Shown here: piece after piece, positions 26,788 to 35,933 of the stretch
How positions within the stretch are numbered: the stretch's first letter is position 1
Layout: each line of letters starts with the position of its first letter
Source: Dyadobacter chenwenxiniae
Lineage (GTDB): Bacteria > Bacteroidota > Bacteroidia > Cytophagales > Spirosomataceae
Assembly (NCBI RefSeq): GCF_022869785.1
Contig: NZ_CP094997.1
Span: 3,410,001-3,474,000 of the forward strand
Direction: 5' to 3'
Length of the DNA: 64,000 nucleotides
Notes under the pieces: model-generated
Told to the model about the DNA's origin: nothing
The model's input: the letters and a program-made list of their open reading frames with translations, nothing else
The model's database searches: none
Program-made: the position numbers and the translations under genes

Positions 26788-29700
26788 TCAGAAATCAGCC
26801 GTCAAACCGAAGGAATACATGCGAACAGACGGGTAACGGCCCGTGTCCACACCTGCCATCACAGTTCCGCCGTAATTCACCATCCCGATCTCAGGATCAT
26901 AACCTTTGTATTTGGTAATGGTAAACAGGTTTTGTGCACCCACCGAAGCCTTCAAGCCGCGGATGAAGAGGTCTTTCATCAGTGATTTCGGGAAATTGTA
27001 GCTCAATGTGATGTTTTTCAAACGCACGTAGCTGCCGTCTTCGATAAAGTTGTTGCTCATCCGGTTGTTACCGTTCGGGTCGCCCGGTGCAATGCGCGGG
27101 ATTACGTGGCCCGGATTGGTAAGCGTCACTGTTTCGGCATCGCCAACCGCGTAACTGCTTGGCCGCGCATAATTGGCCACTGATTTCCACTGGTTCCCGA
27201 ATACACCGCCATTGCCCGGCACTTCGGCGCGGTAACGCGGGTAATTGAGAATGTCATTTTTGAAACTTCCGGTCATGAACGCATTCAGCTCGAAGTTCTT
27301 ATAGGTCATATTGTTGTTGAAACCCAAAGTGAACTTCGGCCATGGGTTACCAATCACCGTGCGGTCCTCAGCATCGATAACGCCGTCGCCATTCAGGTCT
27401 TTGAACTTCGTATCCCCTACCCAGCTTCCGGTTAACGGATTGACAGTCATCTCCCCGTTTGAAGTCTGGATGGCATGGTTTCTGATATCGTTGGCATCCT
27501 GATAAAGGCCGTCGGCAATGTAGCCGGTAAGCATACTGGCAGGTTGTCCTACTTCTGTTTTGAAACCAACCGAAGTAGCATTCCACACCGGCGTGATCGG
27601 GTTCAAAAGCGAGGTTATTTTATTGCGGTCAAATGAAAGGTTAATGCCTGTTCTCCAATAAAACCCGCCTTTATCAATGTTCACTGTATTCAATGTAAAG
27701 CCCACACCACGGTTTTTCATCGAACCGGCATTTACAGCCGGCCAGCTCAGATATCCTGGTGAGTAAGCAATGTCACCACCGTAAGTAAATGGATAAGAAT
27801 TGACTGTGATCAGGCTGGTTATGTTCTTGATATAGGCATCCACGATCAGCTCCACACGGTTGCCGAACATGTGCAGGTCTAAACCTCCGTTGATCACATC
27901 ATCTTTTTCCCAGGTCAGGAACTCATTAGCAAAATTGGAAGCCAGAAAGCCTGTACCCCAGCCCGTTGGAACGGTTTGAAGCGTTGAGTAAATGGCATTG
28001 CCACCACTTCCCTGGTTACCTGAGCGACCAATCTCAAATCTCAGTTTCAGGTCATTGATCGCATTAACACTTTTCAGGAAAGGCTCTTCCGAAACACGCC
28101 ATGCCACCGAAACAGCCGGAAAGTTGCCCCAGCGACGCCCGTCGCGGAATGCGGAAGATCCGTCCATCCGGTAAGTTCCCTGGACGATATAGCGCTCATT
28201 AAAGCTGTAATTCACACGGGCAAAATACGATTCGCGTGAGCCTGATCCCTTGCCGCTGTTGTTGCTGACATTAGAAATAACCGATGCATCACCACCTGAA
28301 AGCTCTTCAATGGTGTTGGTAATGAACTTCTTACGCGAAGCTGTTAATGACTCGTAAGTGAATGCCTGCGCCTCGTGACCCGCCATAATGTTCACGTCAT
28401 GTCTGCCCAGTTTCAAATCATAGGCCAGACGGCTGTGTAAGCTCCACCAGTTATTTGTGTTCACCGAACGCACCGATGTAGCTGCATCCTGGGACACCAC
28501 ATAACCGCCGATTGTGTAAGACGGGTGGAATGAGTAGTATTTCAAAAACTCAGCACTTCCGTTCACTTCCGTGTGCCAGGTCAGGTTTTTCAGCAACTTC
28601 ACATCAGCAAAAAGGCTTCCGAGAATCGACGTCCGGCGGTTATAGTCGTTGTAGATCTTGGAGATCATTACCGGGTTGGTAAATTGGAACTGCGTGGAAA
28701 CCGGCCCGCCCCAGCTGCCATCCGGATTGGTCACAGGCACACTCGGGTTTTGGTCCAATGCAAGCTGGATTATGCCACCATTGTTGGTGTTCACTTTTTC
28801 CTCTGTGATACCAACGCTCAGATTCGCGCCGATTTTCAGCCAGTTACGGGTCTGGTTTTCCAGGTTCAGACGACCATTATAGCGCTTGAAACCAGATCCT
28901 TCTACAATCCCTTTTTGGTTGAAATACTCCCCTGAAAGATAATAGGTTGACTTTTCAGTACCGCCGCTCAGCCCTACCGAATACTTTTGCAGTGTGGTTG
29001 GACGGAAAAGCGCACCCTGCCAGTCCGTTCCTTCACCTAAAACCGAAGGATCTGCGAACTGCGGTTCAGTAGCTGTGCTTCCCACAGCCGCCGCTTCGTT
29101 ACGGAACTGCGCGTATTCGCGCAGGTTCATGACATCAATATGCTTTGGCTCGGATTGCAATGTCAGCAGCGAGTTGAAAGTGATTTTCGCTTCGCCTGCC
29201 TTACCGCGTTTTGTCGTGATCATTACAACACCGTTCGCTCCCACCGCACCATAAATCGCTGTTGCAGAAGGCCCCTGCAAAACGTTGATCGTTTCGATAT
29301 CGTCCGGGTTAATGCTGGAAAGGATGTTGGAAAAACCCGTTGGACGGCTGTTTGGATCGTCCTTCATATTATCCGGCTTGATCTGCACACCGTCGATCAC
29401 ATATAATGGCTGCGTTGTGCCTGTCAGCGAGCTCAGACCGCGTATCAGAACCGAAGGCGCAGCTCCCGGCTGACCCGAATTCTGCTGCACCATTACGTTG
29501 GCCGCACGGCCTTGTAAGCCTTGTTCAAGCGAAGTATTGATGGTTTTGCTCAGGTCTTTGCCTGATACAGTCACCTGGGAACTGGAAACATCCGTTTTCT
29601 TCATTTCTCCATACCCTACCACCACCACCTCGTCCAGCGCAGCAATACTTTCCTGCAATCTGATGTCAATTTTTGTCTTGTTTCCTACCGGAATTTCCTG

Positions 29701-29997
29701 CGTCACATACCCGATAAAAGAAATAACCAATGTATTTCCCGAAGCCGCCTCAATTGAAAATTCACCCGCAGTATTGGTAGTTGTTCCATTAGAGGTTCCT
29801 TTCACCACCACGCTCGCGCCTGGAATTCCGTCATCGCCATCCACCGAAACCACTGTACCGGTAATCGTTTTCTTCGCATCGCCCTGCGCATAGGCACCCA
29901 GCCCGGCACCCATGATCCCTAATGTTAAAAGAAAAGGTCGTAGCAACCCGGCGAGGAGCTGACTTACCCGCCTTGTTTCGTACAAATTTTGTTGCAT
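26788..29997 (-). CDS. SusC-like TonB-dependent receptor of the PUL
   Basis: The frame is open to 30105, but ATG at 29995-29997 (MQQNLYETRR) gives a proper signal peptide (FLLTLGIMGAGLGAYAQ). Next come a carboxypeptidase-D-like domain (ITGTVVSVDGDDGIPGASVVVKG), the plug (LDEVVVVGYGEMKKTDVSSSQV) and the barrel ending RMYSFGLTADF. There is no STN domain, unlike the SusC at 5560-9141, which agrees with control by the HTCS upstream rather than by an ECF/FecR pair. A candidate promoter and operator lie in the 302 bp between this start and the HTCS stop. Confidence 0.95.
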   Translation of the reverse strand: MQQNLYETRRVSQLLAGLLRPFLLTLGIMGAGLGAYAQGDAKKTITGTVVSVDGDDGIPGASVVVKGTSNGTTTNTAGEFSIEAASGNTLVISFIGYVTQEIPVGNKTKIDIRLQESIAALDEVVVVGYGEMKKTDVSSSQVTVSGKDLSKTINTSLEQGLQGRAANVMVQQNSGQPGAAPSVLIRGLSSLTGTTQPLYVIDGVQIKPDNMKDDPNSRPTGFSNILSSINPDDIETINVLQGPSATAIYGAVGANGVVMITTKRGKAGEAKITFNSLLTLQSEPKHIDVMNLREYAQFRNEAAAVGSTATEPQFADPSVLGEGTDWQGALFRPTTLQKYSVGLSGGTEKSTYYLSGEYFNQKGIVEGSGFKRYNGRLNLENQTRNWLKIGANLSVGITEEKVNTNNGGIIQLALDQNPSVPVTNPDGSWGGPVSTQFQFTNPVMISKIYNDYNRRTSILGSLFADVKLLKNLTWHTEVNGSAEFLKYYSFHPSYTIGGYVVSQDAATSVRSVNTNNWWSLHSRLAYDLKLGRHDVNIMAGHEAQAFTYESLTASRKKFITNTIEELSGGDASVISNVSNNSGKGSGSRESYFARVNYSFNERYIVQGTYRMDGSSAFRDGRRWGNFPAVSVAWRVSEEPFLKSVNAINDLKLRFEIGRSGNQGSGGNAIYSTLQTVPTGWGTGFLASNFANEFLTWEKDDVINGGLDLHMFGNRVELIVDAYIKNITSLITVNSYPFTYGGDIAYSPGYLSWPAVNAGSMKNRGVGFTLNTVNIDKGGFYWRTGINLSFDRNKITSLLNPITPVWNATSVGFKTEVGQPASMLTGYIADGLYQDANDIRNHAIQTSNGEMTVNPLTGSWVGDTKFKDLNGDGVIDAEDRTVIGNPWPKFTLGFNNNMTYKNFELNAFMTGSFKNDILNYPRYRAEVPGNGGVFGNQWKSVANYARPSSYAVGDAETVTLTNPGHVIPRIAPGDPNGNNRMSNNFIEDGSYVRLKNITLSYNFPKSLMKDLFIRGLKASVGAQNLFTITKYKGYDPEIGMVNYGGTVMAGVDTGRYPSVRMYSFGLTADF

Positions 29998-30102
29998 GTT
30001 GTTTGGTTTTATAAAGTGACTATTTGTTCGCCTCCGAATTATACTTTTCCGATACTTCTGGGTAAAGCGCAGGATTTGGTATAAATCGAATGAATAGTTG
30101 GA

Positions 30103-30131
30103 CAAATGTGCCTTTAAAAAACAATCAGCAA
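30103..30131 (-). promoter_or_regulatory. candidate promoter of the PUL susC operon
   Basis: On the minus strand CACATTTG (30110-30103) differs from the -7 consensus TAnnTTTG at the first base only, and TTG (30131-30129) lies 18 bp upstream. The leader to ATG 29997 would be about 100 nt. The inverted repeat at 30143-30170 lies just upstream of the -33 element. Confidence 0.4.
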
Positions 30132-30142
30132 GGGATCCAAAT

Positions 30143-30170
30143 GTTTACAAATAGGGGTTCATTTGTAAAC
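30143..30170. promoter_or_regulatory. perfect 10-bp inverted repeat, candidate HTCS operator
   Basis: GTTTACAAAT (30143-30152) and ATTTGTAAAC (30161-30170) are exact reverse complements separated by 8 bp. The centre-to-centre distance of 18 bp (under two helical turns) suits a dimeric AraC-type DNA-binding domain. It lies 12 bp upstream of the candidate -33 element of the susC operon, where an activator would bind, and just after the HTCS gene. Binding by that HTCS is inference. Confidence 0.55.
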
Positions 30171-30299
30171 TCAGACAAAAAATCACCCTACTTTTTCGCC
30201 TGTGAGTGCATTTTGAGAAGGATATTTTAAAAAAGACGATGAGTAAGTAACGAGCAGGCACATTCCATGCTTATGTTCGTATCAGAATGTTCCATTGTA

Positions 30300-33200
30300 C
30301 TATTCCTGGGAAAGGCGCTCTTTACGGTAGGCCGTGGGCAGCATATTATACTCCTCTTTAAAGAGCTTCGCGAAGTATTTGGGGTTATTGAAACCGATCT
30401 GGTAGGCAATTTCAGAAATGGAAAGCTGGCTTTTCTCCAGCAGGCTCGCGCCTCTCCGGATTCGGATGATGCGTATAAATTCAATGGGCGTTTTGCCCGT
30501 CAGCGAAAGGATTTTTTTGTATAAATACATCCGGCTCATCGACATGGCGTCGCTCAGTTCCTCAACGGTGAACTCCGCATTGGCCAGGTTTGCCTCCACC
30601 ACTTTTACCGCGCTGTTTACAAATTGCTCGTCCAGTGAGCTTACAGCCATCTCGCTTGGGCGGATCTGCACATGCTGCTGGAATTGCTGCTGCAATAACT
30701 CGCGCTGACGAATGAGGTTGGCGATCCTGACCTGCAGAATGTCTAACCGGAAAGGCTTGGTTACGTACGCATCTGCGCCGGTTTGGTAACCCTGCAGCTG
30801 TTGTTCTTCCTCCGCACGTGCTGTAAGCAGCACCACCGGAATGTGCGAAATGCGCCGGTCGGTTTTAATAATTCGGCATAGTTCTATCCCATCCATTTCG
30901 GGCATCATCACGTCGCTGACGATCAGGTCAGGAATTTGTTCCAATGTTATTTCCAGCCCGATTTTCCCGTTCGGCGCTTCCAGGATCTCGTATTCTTTCA
31001 AAAATACTTCTTTCAAATAAACCCTGAACTCGTCATTATCCTCCACAAGAAGTACGAGCGGCTTGTTTTTGACCGGTTTTTCAGTCGGAAGGTCTATCTC
31101 CCCCGCATTATCCAAAGCTGGTTCCGCTTCTGCCGGTGGCAACGAATAAGTGCGCGCCGGGCTTTCCTGCAACGGTAATGTGACCGTAAATGTGCTGCCC
31201 TTTCCCACGGCGCTTTCCAGGTCAATGGTGCCTCCATGCATTTTTACAAATTCCCACGCGATAGCAAGCCCGATACCGCTGCCCTGGTTCATAATGTGGT
31301 CGGGCATCGGATGCTGGTAAAATCGCTCGAAAACCTTGGCCTGCGCAATGGGAGGGATCCCTATACCGGAGTCGGCTACACTGATTTCCAAAGCCTCGCT
31401 GCTCCCATGATCCACAATCCGCAAGCGGACCGTCACCTGACCGTTTTCCTGCGTGAATTTGAATGCATTCGACAGCAGGTTATACATGATCTTGGACAAT
31501 TTATCCTGGTCAAAATCTGCATAACGCGACGTTAATTCGCTTTCGAACCGGTAACGGATGTGCTTATGCTCGGACAGATCTGAAAAAGTCTGTGCGATTT
31601 GGCGGAGAAACCTCACAATGTCACCGCGCTCGGGGCGGAACTGCGTTTCTTCCACTTCCAGCTTTTTAAAATCGAGCATTTGGGTTACCAAATTAAAAAG
31701 CCGCTGCGCATTGCGGTGGACGAGGGACAACTGCCGGTGCACCGCATGGTCCGAACGGATGTTTTTCAGCAGGTTTTCCAGCGGCGTGAGCATAAGCGTC
31801 AGCGGTGTACGGAACTCGTGGCTTACATTGGTAAAAAAACGGATCTTCATCATATCCAGCTCATGCAGTTGAAGTGCATAGTGGCGCTCCTGTTCCAGCT
31901 TGAAATTCATACGCTCCCGCTCGATCAGGATCCAGCGCGCGATCATCAATGCGCCCGCGACAACCAGGAAATACAGCAGGTAAGCCCAGGGCGTCCGCCA
32001 GAAAGGAGGCAGGATCACCACGCGGAGACTGCGCTCGGTGGACGCGCCGCCTTCTTTCATTTTCACCTTGAAAACATAGGTGCCCGGATCCAGGTTGGTA
32101 TAGGTGACCTTGCGCGTGTTGTCGGCTTCAAACCATTGCTCGTTGAAACCTTCTAATGTGTATAAATAATGGTTCTTTTCGGGATGCAGGAAATTTAGCG
32201 CAGCAAATTCGATGGTGAACACATTCTGGCTGTATTTCAACACAATGCGGTCCGTCAGCGAAACGGACTTCGTTAGCACTGCTTTTCCATTAAAAGGCTC
32301 CCCGGGTTGTACGCTTTTATTGAAAATCTGAAAATCGGTGAGCATTACCTTCGAAGCGGTGCGCTCGTTTGTAATTTGTTGCGGATCAAAAATCGAGAAT
32401 CCGTTGGCGCCACCAAAAACCATTTCGCCCGAACGAAGCCGCAATGCCGCATTCTCATTAAAACCCCTACCCTGCAGACCATCCACTTCATTGAAGGTGC
32501 GCACCTCAAATGCAGTTGGTAAGCCGCCGGCACGCTTGGAAATGTTGATATTAACCAATCCCTTGGGCGTGCCAAGCCAGAGATTTTGTGCTGCGTCAAC
32601 TGCTACTGTCAATATGGAGTTCTCCGGCAGGCCGTGGCGCGTGTCGTAGACTACAAACGTGTTGCTTACGGCATCGTAGCGGTTAAGCCCTTCGGAAGTG
32701 CCGATCCAGATGTTGCCGAAATGATCCTGCGCCAGCGAGGTAACAGCATCGCTGCTCAGGCTGGTGCTATCGCCGGCTCTGTATGCATAATGTACAAAAC
32801 GGCCCGTTTGCCGCATTAAAACATCGACTCCATTGGCAGTTCCGATCCACAGATTGCCGTGCTTGTCTTCCAGCATAGCCGAAATATAATCTGAGCGAAC
32901 GGAGTTGGGGGCCAGTCGGCGATAATGCCGGAACGTCCTTTTACCGCGGTCAAATAAATCCAGGCCATCGGCCAGCGTCCCTACCCAAAGTCGTTTTTGT
33001 GAATCCTCAAAAATCTCCCAGACGCGGTCGTCGATCAGGCTTGTGGAATCTGCCGGATTGTGCAAGTAACGTGTGAAGGTTTTGCCGTCAAAACTGTTGA
33101 GCCCGCCAAAATACGTCCCTATCCACAGTACATTGCTTTTATCAAGGCACAAACTGACGATCACATTGTTACTCAAACTCCCGGGATCACCCGGAACATT

Positions 33201-34436
33201 CCTGTAATTACGGAAAGTGTTGTTTTTACGATCGAAATAAATCAAGCCTCCGCCATTCATACCCAGCCAGAGGTTGCCCTTCTGATCTTCCACAAACATA
33301 TTCACGTCATCAAAAGGCAGGCTTCGCGGATCGCCGGGCGCATGCTGGATGAGTGAAAATTTGAAAATATTCTTATGGTAGCTGCAAAAACCCTTTTTAA
33401 ATGTCCCGGCCCAGATCATGCCCGTCGGATCTTTATAAAGTGCTTGAATGCTGTTTTGGCTTATCGTTCTGGGGTCGCCGGGATTGAATAGCAATGTAGA
33501 AACCGTCCCTTGTTTTTTGTCCACGACATTGATGCCGCCGTGGTCTGTCCCCATCCAGATACGGCCGTCCGGACCTGTCACCATCGAACTCACCGTATTA
33601 TTGCTGAGCCGGAAATCCGCGTTGGCAGTATTGGCAATGCGTAAAGTGTTGTTTTTAAAATCAAAATAAAACGCACCCAATGCAGCTTTCACTACGTAAA
33701 CCCAGGGCTCGCCGTCATCATCGACAAAAACTTTGTGATTCGATAAATTGCCCAGATTCCGGTTCTGTAACATCTCGCTTTGCACGTCCACGGCTTGCGT
33801 GCCTGCATGTACGCGGGCAAGGAAACCGTCGTCACAGACCACCCAGAGATTCCCTTGCAGGTCTTCATCAAAGTCAGAAATCAGCCGTTTGGCAGGAGCC
33901 GACGAGTCTTCGGACGGACTGAATTTGATCTTAATCAGCTTTTTGGAGCGTGTAATAAATTTCACCAGGCCCAACCGGTTGTGATTAATCCAATAATCGC
34001 CCGAGCGGGTTTTGATAATGCGGCTAAAATTGGCGTCGGGAAGGCCCAGTCTTTTGGCTGCCAGATCCGCATTGTGTTCAATACGCTCTGCAACAGGATC
34101 ATAAATATCAAAGCCGACTTGTGTATTGATCCAGATAAAACCCTGCGGATCTTCGAATATCGCGTTGATCCGGTGATTGGAAATGGTGCTGGAATCGCCC
34201 TGAATATGCTTGAAAACCTTAAAAGAATAGCCGTCGAACCTGTTCAGGCCATTGGCCGTGCCGATCCAGACAAAACCCCGACTGTCTTTCAGAAAGCAGT
34301 TGACCTCGTTATGCGATAGTCCGCGCTCCGTGTTATAGCGCGCAAACTGGTATTCATTGGATTGAGCCATACCCTTCTCTATCCATCCCAGCACACCCGC
34401 TATCGTCAAACAAAAACACCAAAAGCAACTTCGCAT
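30300..34436 (-). CDS. hybrid two-component system regulator (HTCS) of the PUL
   Basis: One polypeptide holds a whole signalling pathway. I take ATG at 34436 (MRSCFWCFCLTIAG), which gives a signal peptide ending near GMAQ; the frame is open to 34547. Residue numbers here use that longer frame. The periplasmic part is a two-bladed array of Reg_prop repeats (GLSHNEVNCFLKDSRGFVWIGT and many like it) plus a Y_Y_Y domain (~800-850). A transmembrane helix (~865-890), HisKA (NVSHEFRTPL, His910), an ATPase (NLLSNAFKFT, GSGIGLAI), a receiver (IVSDVMMPEMDG, Asp1212) and an AraC-type HTH (~1305-1415) follow. The repeats should bind an oligosaccharide released from the target glycan and switch on the downstream susC operon. 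Confidence 0.95.
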   Translation of the reverse strand: MRSCFWCFCLTIAGVLGWIEKGMAQSNEYQFARYNTERGLSHNEVNCFLKDSRGFVWIGTANGLNRFDGYSFKVFKHIQGDSSTISNHRINAIFEDPQGFIWINTQVGFDIYDPVAERIEHNADLAAKRLGLPDANFSRIIKTRSGDYWINHNRLGLVKFITRSKKLIKIKFSPSEDSSAPAKRLISDFDEDLQGNLWVVCDDGFLARVHAGTQAVDVQSEMLQNRNLGNLSNHKVFVDDDGEPWVYVVKAALGAFYFDFKNNTLRIANTANADFRLSNNTVSSMVTGPDGRIWMGTDHGGINVVDKKQGTVSTLLFNPGDPRTISQNSIQALYKDPTGMIWAGTFKKGFCSYHKNIFKFSLIQHAPGDPRSLPFDDVNMFVEDQKGNLWLGMNGGGLIYFDRKNNTFRNYRNVPGDPGSLSNNVIVSLCLDKSNVLWIGTYFGGLNSFDGKTFTRYLHNPADSTSLIDDRVWEIFEDSQKRLWVGTLADGLDLFDRGKRTFRHYRRLAPNSVRSDYISAMLEDKHGNLWIGTANGVDVLMRQTGRFVHYAYRAGDSTSLSSDAVTSLAQDHFGNIWIGTSEGLNRYDAVSNTFVVYDTRHGLPENSILTVAVDAAQNLWLGTPKGLVNINISKRAGGLPTAFEVRTFNEVDGLQGRGFNENAALRLRSGEMVFGGANGFSIFDPQQITNERTASKVMLTDFQIFNKSVQPGEPFNGKAVLTKSVSLTDRIVLKYSQNVFTIEFAALNFLHPEKNHYLYTLEGFNEQWFEADNTRKVTYTNLDPGTYVFKVKMKEGGASTERSLRVVILPPFWRTPWAYLLYFLVVAGALMIARWILIERERMNFKLEQERHYALQLHELDMMKIRFFTNVSHEFRTPLTLMLTPLENLLKNIRSDHAVHRQLSLVHRNAQRLFNLVTQMLDFKKLEVEETQFRPERGDIVRFLRQIAQTFSDLSEHKHIRYRFESELTSRYADFDQDKLSKIMYNLLSNAFKFTQENGQVTVRLRIVDHGSSEALEISVADSGIGIPPIAQAKVFERFYQHPMPDHIMNQGSGIGLAIAWEFVKMHGGTIDLESAVGKGSTFTVTLPLQESPARTYSLPPAEAEPALDNAGEIDLPTEKPVKNKPLVLLVEDNDEFRVYLKEVFLKEYEILEAPNGKIGLEITLEQIPDLIVSDVMMPEMDGIELCRIIKTDRRISHIPVVLLTARAEEEQQLQGYQTGADAYVTKPFRLDILQVRIANLIRQRELLQQQFQQHVQIRPSEMAVSSLDEQFVNSAVKVVEANLANAEFTVEELSDAMSMSRMYLYKKILSLTGKTPIEFIRIIRIRRGASLLEKSQLSISEIAYQIGFNNPKYFAKLFKEEYNMLPTAYRKERLSQE

Positions 34437-34547
34437 CACACAAAAAAACGAATCTTTTGCGTACTTCTTACATATACCGCGCTTCAAAAGAATTAGGTCG
34501 CGCTCAGCCTTACAACCACTGAGAATGTTTTCAGCCGATGCTACCAT

Positions 34548-35087
34548 CTAGTTTCCGCGGCAAGAAAAAAATTAATTCTTTTTCATACCGTTTACTAAGT
34601 TTTTTTTCGGCGTAGAATATTCCTTTTTAGAATCTGCAAAAAACCAATCCTTCCTTGCAGCTTGCACAATTAGATCATTTTATAATGACTTCTTATTCAA
34701 GCACTCACAAAATTTGATATAAATTAAATCTATTTTACAATCAAAAAAATACTATTTTCAAAATTTCTTGTAGTAGGATCCATATGTATTGGATTTATTC
34801 TTTATAGGGTCGTAGTAATATTGGAATTCTACATAGAACCTTTAACTATAAATTATTTCCAAAATGTCATTTATATTTTACAATGAATTCTAGATATGAT
34901 CCTACAAGTATTTTGCCGTGCAATCACAATAAGTTATTTATTCAACAGAATATTAATGTAAAATTAAGCGTTCGATCAAAAGTAAATTTGTCAAATAATT
35001 CTTTAACCTAATTTTAATTCCGAATACTTTGTTTTAACTTAGGCTTGGATTAAAAGCTCAACCCTCTTACTATTTGTAGAAACCTTT
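34548..35087. other. AT-rich intergenic region between the PUL and the exopolysaccharide locus
   Basis: 540 bp without a credible gene, markedly AT-rich compared with its flanks, between divergent transcription units. It holds an imperfect inverted repeat (CTTGTAGTAGGATCCATAT at 34767-34785 against ATATGATCCTACAAG at 34894-34908) and two similar GAATTCTA-type segments (34824-34834 and 34885-34895). TAAATTTG at 34983-34990 fits the -7 consensus, but no TTG lies at the right distance, so I do not call a promoter. The region probably contains the control elements of the exopolysaccharide operon. Confidence 0.6.
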
Positions 35088-35894
35088 ATGATCACACGCC
35101 CTCAGTTACTAAAACTGATCTGTCTTTATAGTGCCGGATTATTGCTTATAGGTAGTTTCGATGCATGCGTCTCACCTAAGAAAATTGTATATTTCCAAGG
35201 AGACTCCCTTAGGTACTCATCCGGAGAGGTGGGACAGGCATACACACCGACCATTCAAAAAGGTGACATGCTTTCTATTATAGTAGGAAGCCTGAGCCAG
35301 GAGGCTAACGAGATCTTCAATGCCGCCAATCAGCGGAGCTCTTCGAGCATGAGTTACGGCAGCAGTGGTGCGCCTTCGGTGCAGCCTTTTGGCTATCTGG
35401 TTCGTAACGATGGCTGTGTTGAATTACCCATGATCGGCAAGATCGCCGTAGAAGGGCTCGAAACAGAAGCCGCCGCCGACCTGGTCCGCAAGAAACTCAA
35501 CCGCTATCTTAAGGAACCTTCCGTTATCATTCATAATCTCAACTTCAAAGTCTCTGTGCTTGGCGAGGTGAACCGCCCTGCCGTTTACAATATCCCTAAT
35601 GAAAAAATTACATTGCCGGAGGTCCTAAGCCTTGCCGGGGACCTGACCATTTACGGAAGGCGCGAAAATATCATGATTATCCGGGAGGAAAACGGTAAAC
35701 GGGAATATGTCCGCGTGGACCTTACGTCCAGGGATATTTTCAGTTCTCCTTTTTATTATATGCATAAAAACGACCTGGTTTATATCGAGCCTACCAAGGC
35801 CAAGATGAGTGCCAATAACAGGGGTTTCCAGGTTGTGCCTATCGTGTTAGGCATTGTAACCGCGCTTAGTGTTGTACTATTCCGTTTCATTTAA
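35088..35894 (+). CDS. Wza-type polysaccharide export lipoprotein
   Basis: A 268-residue outer-membrane export protein. The signal peptide ends in an atypical lipobox (SFDAC, Cys27). The polysaccharide export domain begins near YTPTIQKGDMLSIIVGSL. One or two SLBB units follow (FKVSVLGEVNRPAVYNIPNEKITLPEVLSLAG), and the C-terminal hydrophobic segment (VVPIVLGIVTALSVVLFRFI) stands in for the Wza transmembrane helix, as usual in Bacteroidota. It starts the exopolysaccharide operon and lies 39 bp before the Wzc gene, its inner-membrane partner. Confidence 0.93.
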   Translation: MITRPQLLKLICLYSAGLLLIGSFDACVSPKKIVYFQGDSLRYSSGEVGQAYTPTIQKGDMLSIIVGSLSQEANEIFNAANQRSSSSMSYGSSGAPSVQPFGYLVRNDGCVELPMIGKIAVEGLETEAAADLVRKKLNRYLKEPSVIIHNLNFKVSVLGEVNRPAVYNIPNEKITLPEVLSLAGDLTIYGRRENIMIIREENGKREYVRVDLTSRDIFSSPFYYMHKNDLVYIEPTKAKMSANNRGFQVVPIVLGIVTALSVVLFRFI

Positions 35895-35933
35895 GAATGC
35901 TATTAAAGCAACCGCACTTTATAATCTTATGAT

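Noticed and set aside
34983..34990. TAAATTTG as a promoter -7 element for the Wza gene
   Set aside because: No TTG lies 17-23 bp upstream, and such 8-mers are frequent by chance in this AT-rich stretch.
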